This document shows positions 42,571 to 42,616 of a stretch of DNA of 42,616 nucleotides, in pieces; the stretch's first letter is position 1; every line of letters starts with the position of its first letter. The DNA comes from DATNPH01 sp036703315 (GTDB taxonomy: Bacteria; Cyanobacteriota; Cyanobacteriia; Cyanobacteriales; Coleofasciculaceae): assembly GCA_036703315.1 (NCBI GenBank), contig DATNPH010000006.1, positions 1-42,616 on the forward strand, written 5' to 3'. The notes below the pieces were generated by a model. That model did not search any database. It saw only the letters and a program-made list of their open reading frames with translations, and was not told where the DNA came from. Made by a program: the position numbers and the translations under genes.

Positions 42571-42616
42571 GAAGGGTGAGACAATTAACTTAACGTTGGG
42601 TTTTCGTTGCTGTTTA
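42571..42616. other. Right flank of the IS at the window edge
   Basis: 46 bases outside the tentative right inverted repeat. If the IS interrupts the coiled-coil gene, its distal part would begin here, but no frame in so short a stretch proves it. Confidence 0.2.

Overview
This is cyanobacterial chromosomal DNA. The octamer GCGATCGC (HIP1) recurs throughout, intergenic regions carry short tandem and palindromic repeats typical of filamentous cyanobacteria, and many genes are cyanobacterial types: an SLH/OprB-type porin, Uma2-family proteins, a pentapeptide-repeat protein, cyanobacterial GshA, a stand-alone Mo-nitrogenase C-terminal-domain protein, and LOV and cyanobacteriochrome sensor domains. 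No species is assigned.

Layout. Positions 1-1781: 5' part of acetyl-CoA synthetase (minus). 1.9-4.9 kb: a small unknown protein, an SPFH/stomatin protein and a PAS-CRP/FNR regulator. 5.1-6.5 kb: a promoter-like/terminator pair, then ureD-ureA without ureB or ureC. 6.8 kb: a CAU-anticodon tRNA. 7-9.5 kb: a LysM/M23 cell-wall protein with a long gene-free leader. 10.5-15.6 kb (all minus): trmL, gshA, a class II histone-deacetylase-like enzyme, an unknown C-terminally anchored protein and a RelE/ParE-like toxin-antitoxin pair. 16-17.5 kb: Uma2 and a slipin. 17.9-22.3 kb: an exported repeat-rich protein and a porin. 23.2-26.9 kb: a pentapeptide-repeat protein and a membrane-anchored Ig-like/propeller protein.

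The most striking locus is 27.4-33.2 kb. A 1046-residue histidine kinase carries an apparently photoactive LOV domain (NCRFLQ cysteine plus conserved Asn/Asn/Gln) and also a GAF domain with both cysteines of a DXCF-type cyanobacteriochrome (28 residues apart). It is followed by a PAS-PAS-GGDEF-EAL protein whose diguanylate cyclase motif is degenerate (GGDGF) while the EAL phosphodiesterase residues are intact. I infer a two-chromophore light sensor whose output may involve c-di-GMP breakdown.

33.4-39.5 kb holds a Mo-nitrogenase-C-like protein, a DJ-1/PfpI protein, a signal peptidase I with a duplicated N-terminal membrane module, a small barrel-like exported protein, a fasciclin protein, a single-domain receiver with Asn at the phosphoacceptor site, and an unknown single-pass membrane protein. 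The last 3 kb are decaying: an Uma2 pseudogene, then a coiled-coil pseudogene cut by an IS4-like element whose terminal inverted repeats I can tentatively place.
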